Assembly (NCBI GenBank): GCA_034509425.1
Contig: JAVTVJ010000566.1
Span: forward strand, 2,195,734-2,259,733
From: Eopsaltria australis
Lineage: Eukaryota; Chordata; Aves; Passeriformes; Petroicidae
Length of the DNA stretch: 64,000 nucleotides
Direction: 5' to 3'
The position numbers were made by a program, and so were the translations under genes. The notes beneath the pieces are model-generated. The model did no database searches and had not been told where the DNA came from. It saw only the letters and a list, made by a program, of their open reading frames with translations. Numbering within the stretch: position 1 is the stretch's first letter; each line of letters opens with the position of its first letter. Shown piece after piece: positions 49,181 to 60,800 of this stretch.

Positions 49181-52104
49181 TACAGCCCAGCCTATTCCAA
49201 TCAAAATTGTGATCCTAGCAGAAATTCATGGTGGATGAAAAGGAAGATAAATGCAAATCGAACACGAAATCTAATGAAGGTTATATCACATTAATCCTAA
49301 ATAAGCAGAGGAGAGGCCATTCCAAGCAGAACTTGATGGAGCAGCACCACGAAGATCAGAGAGTGCTGACGCCTCCTCTGGCCTTAACACACTGAAGAGG
49401 ACACAAGTCCTTCCTCCCTGGAATGAAAAGCTTTCCTATAAATGGAGCCCTCATTCCATGAACACCACCTGGTCCTTCTGCAGAGCTCATCCCCAGGTGT
49501 GAGAGCACTCAGCAGAGCACACAAAGTCTTGCTGAGGGTGCTGCCACTCTGTGGGCTGGGTTTTAGCACTCCAGATGCATCTGCACACTCTGAACTTTTT
49601 CTAACCTTAAAAGAATATTCAGTGCACTTATTAGCAGAGTAATTCTAAAGTTCAAAGAACAACAAATACCAATTCATCCTACCAGCTTTCCAAATACCTT
49701 GTAATTAAGATTATTTGCTCCTTGCACGCTCACAGAGCAGTGATCAGGAAGAGGCAGGGGATATTTCCCCTGGAATACTCAGGGCTGATTAACGCAGCAC
49801 CAGGCTTTGCTGGCACAGGGCACAGCACAGCAATAATGAACATTCCTGTCACTGTGGGCTTGGGTGGCACACAGGGAAATGTCCTCAGTGCCAATCACCC
49901 ACCAGAAAGCCAAAGCAAGTTCTCCCCAAGGGCTTGTGCATTTGCCAGCAGAGCAAAAACAAAACCCCAAAGCTGAACTGGAGTTCAGCACCCTGCAGGT
50001 GATGGAGATGACAAACCTGTCACTTGTGTCCTGTCTTGCTGAGCCCAGCTGGATGGGGGCACGGAAGGAAAAACCTTCCTCTAGATCACACAAGGCTCAC
50101 AAAAGTTCTCTCCAGACATTCAGAATAAAGCAGGGTAACCCCAGCTCCTCCCTCTTTCCAAGGAGGATCCCAGCTGCTCTCTCTCCATAGAGGGGAACAG
50201 GATGGGCTCATCAGTTCCCTCTGCATCACTGCCAGAGGTGGGGTAGCAATTCCTACACCCCCCTGAATTCAGCTCTTTGGTTGCTGGGAAGTCATTTTGC
50301 ACCTCCCCAGTTTGCCAAATTCAATATACAATTATGCCAGACCTTTCTAGACCAGAGGACATGGCCTATATCCCTGCAGCCTAAGACTGACCTCCTAGAG
50401 TATTTCTGGAAATGGGATATTTAACTATTTCATGTCTCAAGGTCACAGAATTTAGTTTGACACACTTTCCATCAACTGCTCCAGAATTTTATGAATTTTT
50501 TAAAATTTATTTTTCCTTCATATTATCATTTCCATGCAGTGCTCTGAAACTTATTTTGTGAGATTCCAACCTGGAGGTTTTATCACTGACTTACAATGAG
50601 CCAGACTTCTACCCTTCATTTAAGGTTATTTTATCTGTGCATGTGTATTTACAACATCCACGTGGGAAGCAAATATTTTCTGTCAGGGTCCTTTTCAGCA
50701 GCTCTCCCCAGTGCTGGAATTATTTCCAAGGTTAGCAGAGATAACAACTCACAATCTAACAATAACAAGGCAGAACTGCTGGCAGTGTCTGCAGGGCAGA
50801 GTCAGGCTTTAGAGCTGGGTTTGCTGTGTGTTTGCACTGTGTCCCCTGCTGCCTGCAGACTGCCCTGTGTGACACAGATTTCTGTGTGAAGATGATGAGA
50901 AGTCTGCTGGGTCACACTGCACACCTTTCTGCTGGGGATTTGTCAGCAAGGACTGCAGGAGTTCCAAGGATGGGATTTTGTGTCACGCTGGGTCAGATCT
51001 GGATGTCCCACACGCACCCAGGGACCTGAGCTGGCATCCAGGCTGAGAATTCAGCTCAGGATCACCCCAGCATCAGCCCCAGGAGAGCAGCACCTGCAGG
51101 TGACACTGCCCTGTGCGGCAGGGACAGCTCAGCCAGCAGCTCTCCCTTCCCTTTTGGCAGGTGGGACATCAATAACCAGCCCTGAAGAACACAAACATGT
51201 TTGCCCTGTTCTGGGAGGAGTTCTGCGTTCCCAGGCAGGTCAACCTCCACGAGAATTTTACCAAAGGACAGCTAATGTGGTTTGTTATCTGGTAGGAAAC
51301 GCTGTCGTTCTCAGCAGCAAAATCAGAGCCAAACTTCCTCCTCCTCCTCCTCCTGGCCACTGTCACCCTGGTGCACTTTCCATGTGAAACAGGCTGTAAA
51401 TAAACCCATCCTGGGCACTAAACCCAAACAGCAGTGAAGATTTTACCTCTGTCTCCTTCTAAAAATAAACCAAACTGGGGAAAACGCTCCAATTACTCCT
51501 CATTAGATTTATTACTAACATTAATCCCAGTCCACCACACACTGGGGATCCTTTTAAACTCCTCCTCTCCCCTCTGGGCACACAGTTTATTCTGCAGACA
51601 AGGCTGCTGAAATCTTTACTTGTTACCATTCCAGGACTTATCTCTGGGGTATTTTTTTTCCTGCTCTAGTGTTGTCCTTTCATCCAAATGGGGGGAAAAA
51701 ATGCACAGACAAAACACAAACTCCACCCCCTGCTCCTGGTCCGTGGCTGACTGCAGCAGGGAGATGCTGTGAGGTCAGAGATTTGTTATGTAAGTGGTGC
51801 TCGTTGTGATTTTCTGGGCCGTGCCGTGGCCTGCAGTGATCTCCATCTGGAAGGCACCTCCTGCTGTCCCTGTCACTGTCCCAGACACTCCCAGACCCAG
51901 CACAGGCTGGGAACAGGAGCTGCACCTGGGAGGGAATGCCCCCACCAAGGACCAGCACTGCAATTCTCCTTTCTGGGTTCTGCAGGAGCTCTGGAGACCC
52001 AGCCCTGGACAGGGAGCCCTTCCCAGTGCTCAGGGCACAGCATCCCCTCTGCTTTGGGCTGGGAGGGGTTTTGGGGCTCATCTCCTTCCATCCCACCTCC
52101 ACTG
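49181..52104. other. Intergenic unique sequence, no gene seen
   Basis: Contains a (CCT)n run at 51,335-51,356. No exon is recognisable. Confidence 0.5.
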
Positions 52105-52203
52105 CCCAGGGATTTCCTGTAGAGCCCTGTGCAGCTCAATGCCAGCCTGGAGAACCTGCCCAGGGACTTTCTCAGACCCTTGTGCAGGTCAATGAAGAAC
52201 CTG
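52105..52203. repeat. Imperfect tandem duplication (54 + 45 bp)
   Basis: Unit one begins CCCAGGGATTTCCTGTAGAG and ends GAGAACCTG. Unit two begins CCCAGGGACTTTCTCAGACC and ends GAAGAACCTG. They share CCCTGTGCAGCTCAATG / CCTTGTGCAGGTCAATG. The length difference is nine bases, so the minus-strand frame stays open through both. Confidence 0.8.
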
Positions 52204-53345
52204 TCCCCCACCCCAGAACCAAGAAATGCCTCTTTTCACTGCTTCCAGCAAGAATAAAATCATTAAAATTGCCATTTCAATAAATTATCTTGCTGGTAAC
52301 AGGGGAAACGCTCGGTTTTCAGTGATGAGTTCAGTACCAGCTCCACACTAAGCTTTTGTGCTCTGCTCCTCTCATTACTTAACTATATTGCTTTATTCTT
52401 GGCTAAATATAATTGCCTGCATTTTTAAAAATAATAATAATAATAAAATTTTGTCCTGCTTTTTCCCTATAGTCCACCAGACAGCAATTTTCTGCTGGAT
52501 TAAATGTCTCAATATCCTTCAGGAATATGTACACATCAACTAGTTATTAGAAAAAAAGGTTTGTTGTTTGGGCTTTAAATGTAGCAAGAGGTTTTTGAAT
52601 TACAGACTAAAATTTTAGGCAATTAAATATTTTTTTTAATGGTTCTCCTTCTCTTCCCAAAGCCTTGATCTGGTACACAGCAGCAGGCTGAAAAGCTGAT
52701 GCATTTGAGCAGAAAAACTTTAAATGGAACTAATTAACTAGGCATAATTTTAGATATATATTTAAGCTCTTGGATGATTCAGGCACAACATTTTTGGTTT
52801 CTAAATCTAAACAAATGGGGAAGAAGCCAGCACAAAGTAAACACATCCACCAGTTTATCCCACATAACAAGTTTTGATGCTTAAATGGCTCAATCGTTAA
52901 ATATCATTGTGAAAAGCTGTCAAACATCAGATCCAGAAACATATTTTCACCTGAAATACATAAAGCTGCTGCTGCTGCTGCAGTGCACCCGGTGGAATCA
53001 GCTCCCTGTTTCATGGTAATGAGCTGTATTGTATCAATGGTGAAACACTTGTAAATGTAACACGAATTAAAACAGATAAAGCACCAACGTGGAACTGCAG
53101 AGGTTCAGCTTCAGGAGCAGCAGCACTGCTGGGTGTGCCTGGCTGAGCTGCGGGGAATGAAACACCCCTGGGTCTGCCAGGGCCTCAGCAGGGCTGGGCT
53201 GGCACAGGGAGGGCACTGGCAGAGCCCAGCAGGTTCCTTCTCTTCCTGAGCCCTGCCTTGCTCTCCTCCTGCACAGCTCATCATTAGGAAAGGGAAATTC
53301 TGCCTGACTCCTGGCTCAGATGGGCTAGAAAACCAGAAGTTTTGT
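52204..53345. other. Intergenic sequence, no gene seen
   Basis: Has an (AAT)n run at 52,428-52,446 and a (GCT)n run at 52,966-52,982. Nothing else is recognisable. Confidence 0.5.
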
Positions 53346-53672
53346 TTTCTTTTTCTTTTTCTTTTTCTTTTTCTTTTTCTTTTTCTTTTTCTTTTTCTTT
53401 TTCTTTTTCTTTTTCTTTTTCTTTTTCTTTTTCTTTTTCTTTTTCTATTTCTTTTTCTGCTTCTTCTGCTTCTCCTTCCTTCTTCTCCTTCTTCTTCTTC
53501 TTCTCCTTCTCCTTCTCCTTCTCCTTCTCCTTCTCCTTCTCCTTCTCCTTCTCCTTCTCCTTCTTTCTCCTTCTCCTTCTCCTTCTCCTTCTCCTTCTCC
53601 TTCTCCTTCTCCTTCTCCTTCTCCTTCTCCTTCTCCTTCTCCTTCTCCTTCTCCTTCTCCTTCTTCTTATTA
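53346..53672. repeat. Compound hexanucleotide polypyrimidine tract, (TTTTTC)n then (CTTCTC)n
   Basis: About 327 bases almost entirely of C and T. The left 110 bases repeat TTTTTC, a transition zone holds CTTCTGCTTC words, and the right 200 bases repeat CCTTCT. The resulting Phe/Ser and poly-Leu frame is spurious. The tract ends in TTATTATTATTTT. Confidence 0.97.
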
Positions 53673-55061
53673 TTATTTTAAAATCTGAAAGCAGTTCATT
53701 GCCCCCTGGCTGGGTAATGAGTTTCCTCCCTGGCTCTGGCCTTCCAGCACTGCAGGTGAATTGTTTTCCATGGAAAGGCAGCAGGGAACCCCAGGAAGGT
53801 GCTCAGAGCTGTGTCCCAGGGTGTCCCTGTGTGACTCCACCTCTGCCAGCATTTTCCATCTGCTCTCCTCCTCCTCTTCAGCCTCCTCCTCCTCCTCCTC
53901 GCTGTGATCCTGTCACAGACCCAGTACTGAACCCTGCTCACACACAGCTTCTATTTTCAGCCCTGCCACTGCTCTGACAGGGGCCTTGGACAAATCATCT
54001 CTCTGCAGCCTTCCCAAGTGATGAGATAAGGATAATAATTCTGATTTATATCACACGTGGATTCTCAACAATAGAGTTGAAAATGCTTTACTGTTCTTTA
54101 TCAGGCACTGAAATAGTGCTGTAGGCTCCAAAACAACCCCTCCCTCCCTCCCTCCTTTCTCCTACTTTCTGCTCCACACAAAAATCCAAACAAGCAGGTC
54201 CTCAGCTGAGAAGTTTTATAGGTTTTAATAGTTCATAAAATGTAACTTACAGAATATGAAAATGTTAATGTTTACTTTATGGGGAGGGCAAATAATAGCA
54301 TAAAACAGATGGGAGATGATGGTCTGTAAAATAAAACAGTGAAAAAGGAGAGAGAAAGAAGCAGCTCCAGGAGGGATCATGAGTAAATCTAATTGTTCTT
54401 CTTGGGGCTACATTTCTGCAAACCTAATCAAAGGCATTACTGCAAGATAAACTGTGTCCCAAGCTTGGAAAGCCAAGTGAAAGGATATCAGGAGCAAACA
54501 AAACCTGCTGTAATGCCTGAGACAAGGCTCTCAGCTCTCTTTGGACACTTGTGAAACAAATTCTCATGGTTTCATGTTTAAATTTCCGTTAGATTAAAAA
54601 TCAGAAGCTATTTATGAACACTGAATAAACACTTCTGAATTTTTCCCAGGGACCAGGATCCAAGGCTCATGCAAATCCCACAGCTTCAGGCAACCAGGGC
54701 ACCACCATGCCAGCAGCAAACTTTGTCTTCTTGCACATGTAAATCCAAATAATGGCACTGAGTCACCAAATGTACCCACAGATCTGCACAGTCACACTAA
54801 ACTGAGGGGGGAAAAAAAAGACTAAAACTTTATTCAGGAGAATTTGTGTATGAGAAATTGTAGAGGCTCAGACTCGCAGGCTTTGAGGGAGGGCACTCTC
54901 CTCCTCCTGGAGCTAAAAGTACAGCAGCTGCTCTGGAGATGGAGCTGCCCATAAATCCCATAAATCCATCCCTGGAAAGCCAGCACAGCTTTCTGCATGG
55001 GCTTTGTTGGCTTGGGAGTGCAACCCTTGAATTCCTGCTGCTGAAGTTCTCAGTTAACAAG
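53673..55061. other. Intergenic sequence with short CT-rich runs
   Basis: (CCT)n at 53,865-53,900 and (CCCT)n at 54,139-54,156 echo the nearby polypyrimidine tract. No gene seen. Confidence 0.55.
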
Positions 55062-55180
55062 TGGAATCATGGAATCCCAGAAAGGCTTGGGCTGGAGGAG
55101 ACCCCAAAGCTCATCTTGTTCTTGGGCAGGGACCTTTCCCCCAGCCCAGGTTGCTCCAAGCCCTGCCCAGCCTGGACAGC
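55062..55180 (-). mobile_element. CR1 3' fragment
   Basis: The plus strand reads TGGAATCATGGAATCCCAGA, AAGGCTTGGGCTGGAGGAGA, CCCCAAAGCTCATC, then GGCAGGGACCTTTCCCCCAG and CCAGGTTGCTCCAAGCCCTG, the reverse complement of a CR1 tail plus its first 80 bases of UTR. Confidence 0.9.
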
Positions 55181-56302
55181 AGCAGGGACTGAGCAAAAAA
55201 AGAGCTTTTCTGAGACTGCAGACATGAAACCAATGGAAGGTCTGCTCAATTAGAACACCAGGCTCATCAAGATGATAAATAAATTCATATAAATAGATCA
55301 TTTAGTCACTCACAAGGGGTACAAGTGCACCAATAGATCTGTGGGTCTGGAGTGTTCAAAGAGAAGTGACTGAGCAATTACCTGTTCTCACAGACAACAT
55401 TCCTGAAGCTCAGTGGCACTGAAAGGATTTCAAGTTAGTCTTTATTGCCTGAATTCAGCTGCATAATGTGCTGTGGCTTTGAGCAGCTGCAGGTGCTGGG
55501 GAAAAATATTCACTTTAAATATTTTATTTATCTGGAATGAAACAACCTAAAAAATTAATACCAGACTTAGCACAGCCCTATCTGTTCATGCAGATGGAAT
55601 GAGAGACATTTACAGCGATAAGAGAACTCCTGAAGCACAACTGAACATGCAGTGCTTGAGACCTGGTGTCTGAGAGCTTCATGGTCAGATTCCAGCAGCA
55701 AAACAGGCTGGCTCACACAGATTCACCATCTAACCTGAGAGAGATGATGCAGAATTTAAGACAACTCCCAATTTTGAAGTTAGGTTACTCACAGGAAGCC
55801 TTCCTCTCCCTCCTTGCTGCCTTCTCCCAGAGCTTTATCCCACACATCCAGGCTCTCAGAAAGCTGGGAAATGCTGACATTATTTCCTTTGCAGTCTCAC
55901 TGTGTTATGCAAACCTACTGATGTAGGGAAAGTTGTTTTCTACTTCTCTGTTTCTCCTTTTCATGCACTGCTCAACACCTTTGGTGCTTCTGTGCTTCTG
56001 GGGCTGCTTCTCGGAAGCCCTGAATTTATTTTACTCTCAGAGATTTTTGCCTTCTCATGTACTTTTACCTAAATGAGAATTCTTTAGGCACTCCCTTTAG
56101 GAGACTCTTTCTTTCCTCTCTCATCAAAGGTTAGTTCCACCTATTTCTAAATTTTGGCTTGTTAGTCTTAACTGGAGCTACTCCAATCCTCCTCAAACCT
56201 AAAAGTCTTCATACAGTGAGCCTGAGAGGCAAAAAGCTTTGCTTTCTCTTGCAGAATTTGATTTGGAAAAATGTGAACTGTACAATTAGATATTCATGTT
56301 TT
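55181..56302. other. Intergenic unique sequence, no gene seen
   Basis: An 86-residue frame at 55,666-55,926 looks less biased than most but has no domain, no splice signals I trust and no homology I recognise. Confidence 0.5.
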
Positions 56303-56385
56303 ACAGAATCATAGAACCAAAGAACAGTTTGGGTTGGAAAGGACTTTTAAAGGTCATCTAATCCAAATCCCTCTCATACAGCATA
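56303..56385 (-). mobile_element. CR1 3'-terminal fragment
   Basis: ACAGAATCATAGAACCAAAG, AACAGTTTGGGTTGGAAAGG and ACTTTTAAAGGTCATCTAAT on the plus strand form a well-preserved reverse-complement CR1 tail. Confidence 0.9.
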
Positions 56386-57649
56386 GAATATATAATAATA
56401 CAATATAATGGCTTGTATCATGCCATGGTTTGCCAAGTCACATGAAGAAACATTTTTGTGAGTGCTCCACTGATTCAGAAATCTCAAAGTTGACACCAAT
56501 AATTTTAAAAGCAGCCAGACTTTCTGTCTGTGCAAACACAAGAGGTGACACAGGGAGTCAAGGCCCTTCCTGTGGGGCTCCCAACTGCCCAGAACTGGGG
56601 GTGATGCTGGTGGGCACTGGGATCCCCACAAAAATCATCCCAGGAAACCACAATTGCCTCGTTCCAAGCTCACAGGATTCCAAGGATGTTTCATGTAGAA
56701 ACATCATCCATTAATAGCTTTCTTTCTGCTGCTGACTCCCCTTTCTAAAACCATGACTGCCTCAAGACCTGGCTTTACTGCTGACATTGTTTCATTAGAA
56801 GAAAGGCTTCACCTTGAAGATTACTTGGCAAGAAGAATGGGAAAATAAATATTTAAGGTCCTATTCAACAGAGGGTTCTATATATAAAGTGGTTTATTTT
56901 GTTGCTGAAACCAAAGAGATTTGATTCATGATAGCAATCACTAATCATAACAGCAGGATGCTATTTGAAGATAAGCCCCCATGCAAAAGGCAGAGTGAGC
57001 TGTGACACATTTACAATGGCACTCACAAAAGGCATTCTGCTCTGTAATTCTGCCTGCTTTGTTGTGGAGCACATTCAATGGCTTTGAAAATGACATTTGA
57101 CAGATTTCATGAAAATATGTGTTCATTCCAGTGCAGAGTCCAGCTCTGTCAGAATAGCTGCACTTACACTTCCTGGGCAAATCAGTAAAACCCAGAGAAA
57201 GCTTCCTCTGGCAAAGAGTTAAACTCCTTTATTGGGCTCTGAATGACAAGGTACAGTAGCTGAATAAGGCTGCAGAGATATTTGAATAAGTCTGAAGGAC
57301 GTGAGGCCATCATTGCTGGGCTGTAGGAGTGTTATTACCTAAATGAAGTGCAATTTGCCAGAGAGCCCTGAATTTGCAGGGTTGGGAACCAGGTGCTCCT
57401 GTATCATTAGCTCAGCTCACCTGCCAGGGCAGAGGGAAGTGCTGCTGGCAGGGGCAATGCCCAGAGGATGAATTTGTGTGCACAAAGATGCTGAGTTCAG
57501 GCTGGAGGTCAGGCACAGGTGTGACAGATCCCCAAATCCTGCACTGTTTGGAAGGAAAACAGCTCACTCTGAGGGTTTCCTGAAAGAACAGCTTGGGGCA
57601 GGCACTGATCTCTGTCTGACCAGGGACAGGCTGGAGATCACGAAAAGGT
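56386..57649. other. Intergenic unique sequence, no gene seen
   Basis: No exon or repeat recognised. Confidence 0.5.
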
Positions 57650-57861
57650 CCTCCCCTTCTTCCCCAGAGGGTGCTGGGCACTGCCCAGACTCCCCAGGGT
57701 CTGGCCATGTCCCCAGGGATGCCAGAGTTCCAGGAGCACTTGGACACCACTCCCAGGGATGCCCAGGGCGGGATTTTGGGGTGGCTGTGCAGGGCCAGGG
57801 CTTGGACTGGATGATCCTTGGAGGTCCCTTCCCACTCAGGATATTCTGGGATTCTGTGAAT
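57650..57861 (+). mobile_element. CR1 LINE 3' fragment with intact tail
   Basis: Carries GGGTGCTGGGCACTGCCCAG, CCAGAGTTCCAGGAGCACTT, GGCTGTGCAGGGCCAGGGC, TTGGACTGGATGATCCTTGG, AGGTCCCTTCCCACTCAGG and the tail ATATTCTGGGATTCTGTGA. The 3' end is complete. It belongs to the same subfamily as the fragment at 24.9 kb. Confidence 0.93.
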
Positions 57862-60800
57862 CTAATTTTTATCTAAGTCATGTATCTAAAGTTCACTGAT
57901 ATAAAATATTAAATTGAGTTAAACTCAAAACTGTGGCCTGGGGTAATTTCCAAATGCACAAACATGCTGCCTTCCCCTGCCCTCCTCCATTTAGGATGGA
58001 AACTTCAGTGCCCAGTGATTTCCACATCACCCACTTCAGTAATTCACTGCTGGAACAGGATTCCCCTTGGGAAATACTACTGTGAAAACACCTGATGGAT
58101 TTCTACCCTACTTTTGCTGTGTTTCATGGAACAACAGTTTCTCTTGTGTCAATCCCACTGCTTGCTAAGTCCCTGCATTGAAGGTGTATTTACACTTGTA
58201 CTCAGCCCTCCCAGCCCTGCAGGCTGGCTCAAGGACACAAAGCACTCCAGACCTTCCCTAAACAGCAACAAAAGAGTCAGGATGAAAGGGGATAATGTTA
58301 TGAAGCAGAGGGGGTGATTTGTGCCATCTCTGCTGAGAATGTGCAGCTGTGGTTTGCAAAATCAGACCATGGAGCGAGCAGAGTTCTGTGACCTCACAAC
58401 TCAGCACTGCTTTTTAACTCACTCGTCATTCTGGCCTTCTGCACTGGCACTGTAACCCTAAACCTCAAAATCAGATAGAAGTGTGATCTGTACCTGTCTG
58501 CTTTTAGAAGCACATTCAGTAAAGCTGGAACTAAAATGAAATTCCTGTTTTAGTTTTATGCCCGAACTACACCCTGCTCTCCCAGCACCCCCAAGACAGC
58601 TCTGAGCAAATTGTTCATAATTTAATGAAATCATTTGAGAGTGGTAGCAACTACTGTCTACTTCTTTAATTATCTCAATTCATTTAATTATCTCCATTCT
58701 CTCCCTGCTGAAGGAGGTGGAATCTCATACCAGAGACACACACACAAAAAAAAAAATCACACAAAAGTCACATTTTTTGTAGTAAGGGAGGAGCATGGAA
58801 ACTCCAGCACTGGTGATGATAATTCGTGTAACAGCGATTCCAAGAGCCCCGGCCTGTCAGTGATGCCATGAGAAAGCTGCATGCCCAGAACTAAGGAGTC
58901 AGGCACCAAAAAAACCCAGCAACACCATCAAAAGCCCCACAAAACCCTCCAGCTGACCTTCCAACATCTCCAGCAGACCAATATATCTACAACACTATCA
59001 AAATAATCCTTCAGTCCAGCTGCTTATTTGGAATCCACTCCTGGCATTGCAAGGAGGATGTTTAGCCCTCAGTGTTTGGGTTCTTGCTGAAAATACTTCT
59101 TTGTTTGCCAATTTTATTGATTTCCCTCCCATGCAAGAACCAGCTGGCAGAGGGAACGCACCAGCTGAGGTCAGATGCTCAGGACAACAGAGTTCTTTTT
59201 TCTTCACAAGAGATACTTAATTGTGCCAGAATCAGAGGCTGTTTATTTCTATTGGCCAGTCCTAACCCAGCCTGAAATGAAATATTAATACAGCAAATGA
59301 ACAAACCCCCAAATATCCATCAGGACGCGGCCACAGCTTCAGATCCAAAGATGAGTGGTGAGGCACAAGGAAAGAAAGACTGAAAATACAAACATTTGGG
59401 GCCAAATCAGCTTTATGGGCTGGGTTTGGTGGCTTGACCAAAGTGTGTGTGGCAGAGGAGTTCAGGAGCTGGTAAAAGCTGGATCACAACACTAAAAACC
59501 CAGTGAAATATTCCTAATATTCTTCTAAGGAGAGGTCTGACCCAGCCTCCACAAAAGACAGGCTAATTGGCCTTTATAGAAAAAGATAATTGAAAAAAGC
59601 CTTTTATTTAAAAAAAAAAAAAAATAGACAATAAAAAAGCACTTTTAGTGAGTAAGTCTTTCAAACATGCTAAGCCTGGTGCCTTACTAGCAACATTTTG
59701 AGAGACATCATTTCTTTGTTAATACATTTTGAAAAATAAATCTTTTGGTGCCTCTTCTATTTGTGACTCACTCATAATAACACAAGTGACTCACGCTGTC
59801 AAATTACAAGCTATTACTTCAGAAAATTATTTTTTCCCCTTCCTTTTGGACAAAATATGACAATTTTCACTATTTTGTTACTAAGGGCGGCTTCTCACTA
59901 CTTAAGAGATTCTCAGAATTTTATTTTTTAAGTAAAGCCACAAAAGACAAAAGCATCTCCCACCTCTTGTCTCTCTCACAGATGAACACGATGTGAAACA
60001 GTACAAATGTTTAAAACAACATCCAGAACTCCCGAGCTTGTTGATCAGTAAATTGAATTTCAATCACCAGATTTGACCTAGACAGCAGTGCTTTTGCTTG
60101 ATTTAAAGATGCTCACTGTAAGCCATTAGCACGTGCTGGCCTAAAATGATTTGCCAGGGCTGCCCTTGGCTCAGGCAGCCCCAGGTTTCTCTCCATGGGG
60201 GGATTTCTGGGCTGCCTCTGCAGTGAGGTTTTGTGGTGCTTTCCCATCCAAAGCGTGAGAGGATGCCCCTGGGTGGGGATGAGCTTGCAGAGCTGTGAAG
60301 CGAACATTTCCTGGGTCAGAGAACACTGAACTGCTCATTCCCCGGAGCTCAGACAGCCCCTGCAGCCACCTCCTTTCCACACACACACACCAATACTGAC
60401 TGCGTCCAGCCCTCATTTCTGGCTATGATGAAAGCAGAAGTTTGTGCCTCCCCATTCTGCCTCTGCAGCCCTGCATTGATTGCAGGAATCCTGAAGGCCC
60501 TGAGAGCCCAGCTGACTCCCTTTCGTGTGAGGAAGCTGCTGCATCCTGATGATTTCCTCTAATTACTCTCCCAGATGAGGCCCAGATTGTCTGGTTTGTG
60601 CCTGTCCAACTGCAGAGTGGGGATCATCAGTGGAGCATCCCTTTGTTAAATGCTGTTTCCCCCTGCCTTTGCCTCCTTCCCTCCTCCCCAGTGGGTCACT
60701 GGAGGACATCCTCACTAATTATCTGTTGTTAGTGATTTAATTTGCAAGAGAAAGCCTCTCTGGAAGCTCTTTCTTGTCCATCCTTGTCTGCAAGATCCAG

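Noticed and set aside
53342..53977. 211-residue Phe/Ser then poly-Leu frame
   Set aside because: Translation of a simple polypyrimidine repeat.
55666..55926. 86-residue plus-strand frame with even composition
   Set aside because: No homology recognised and no supporting signals; below the length where an open frame is surprising in 64 kb.
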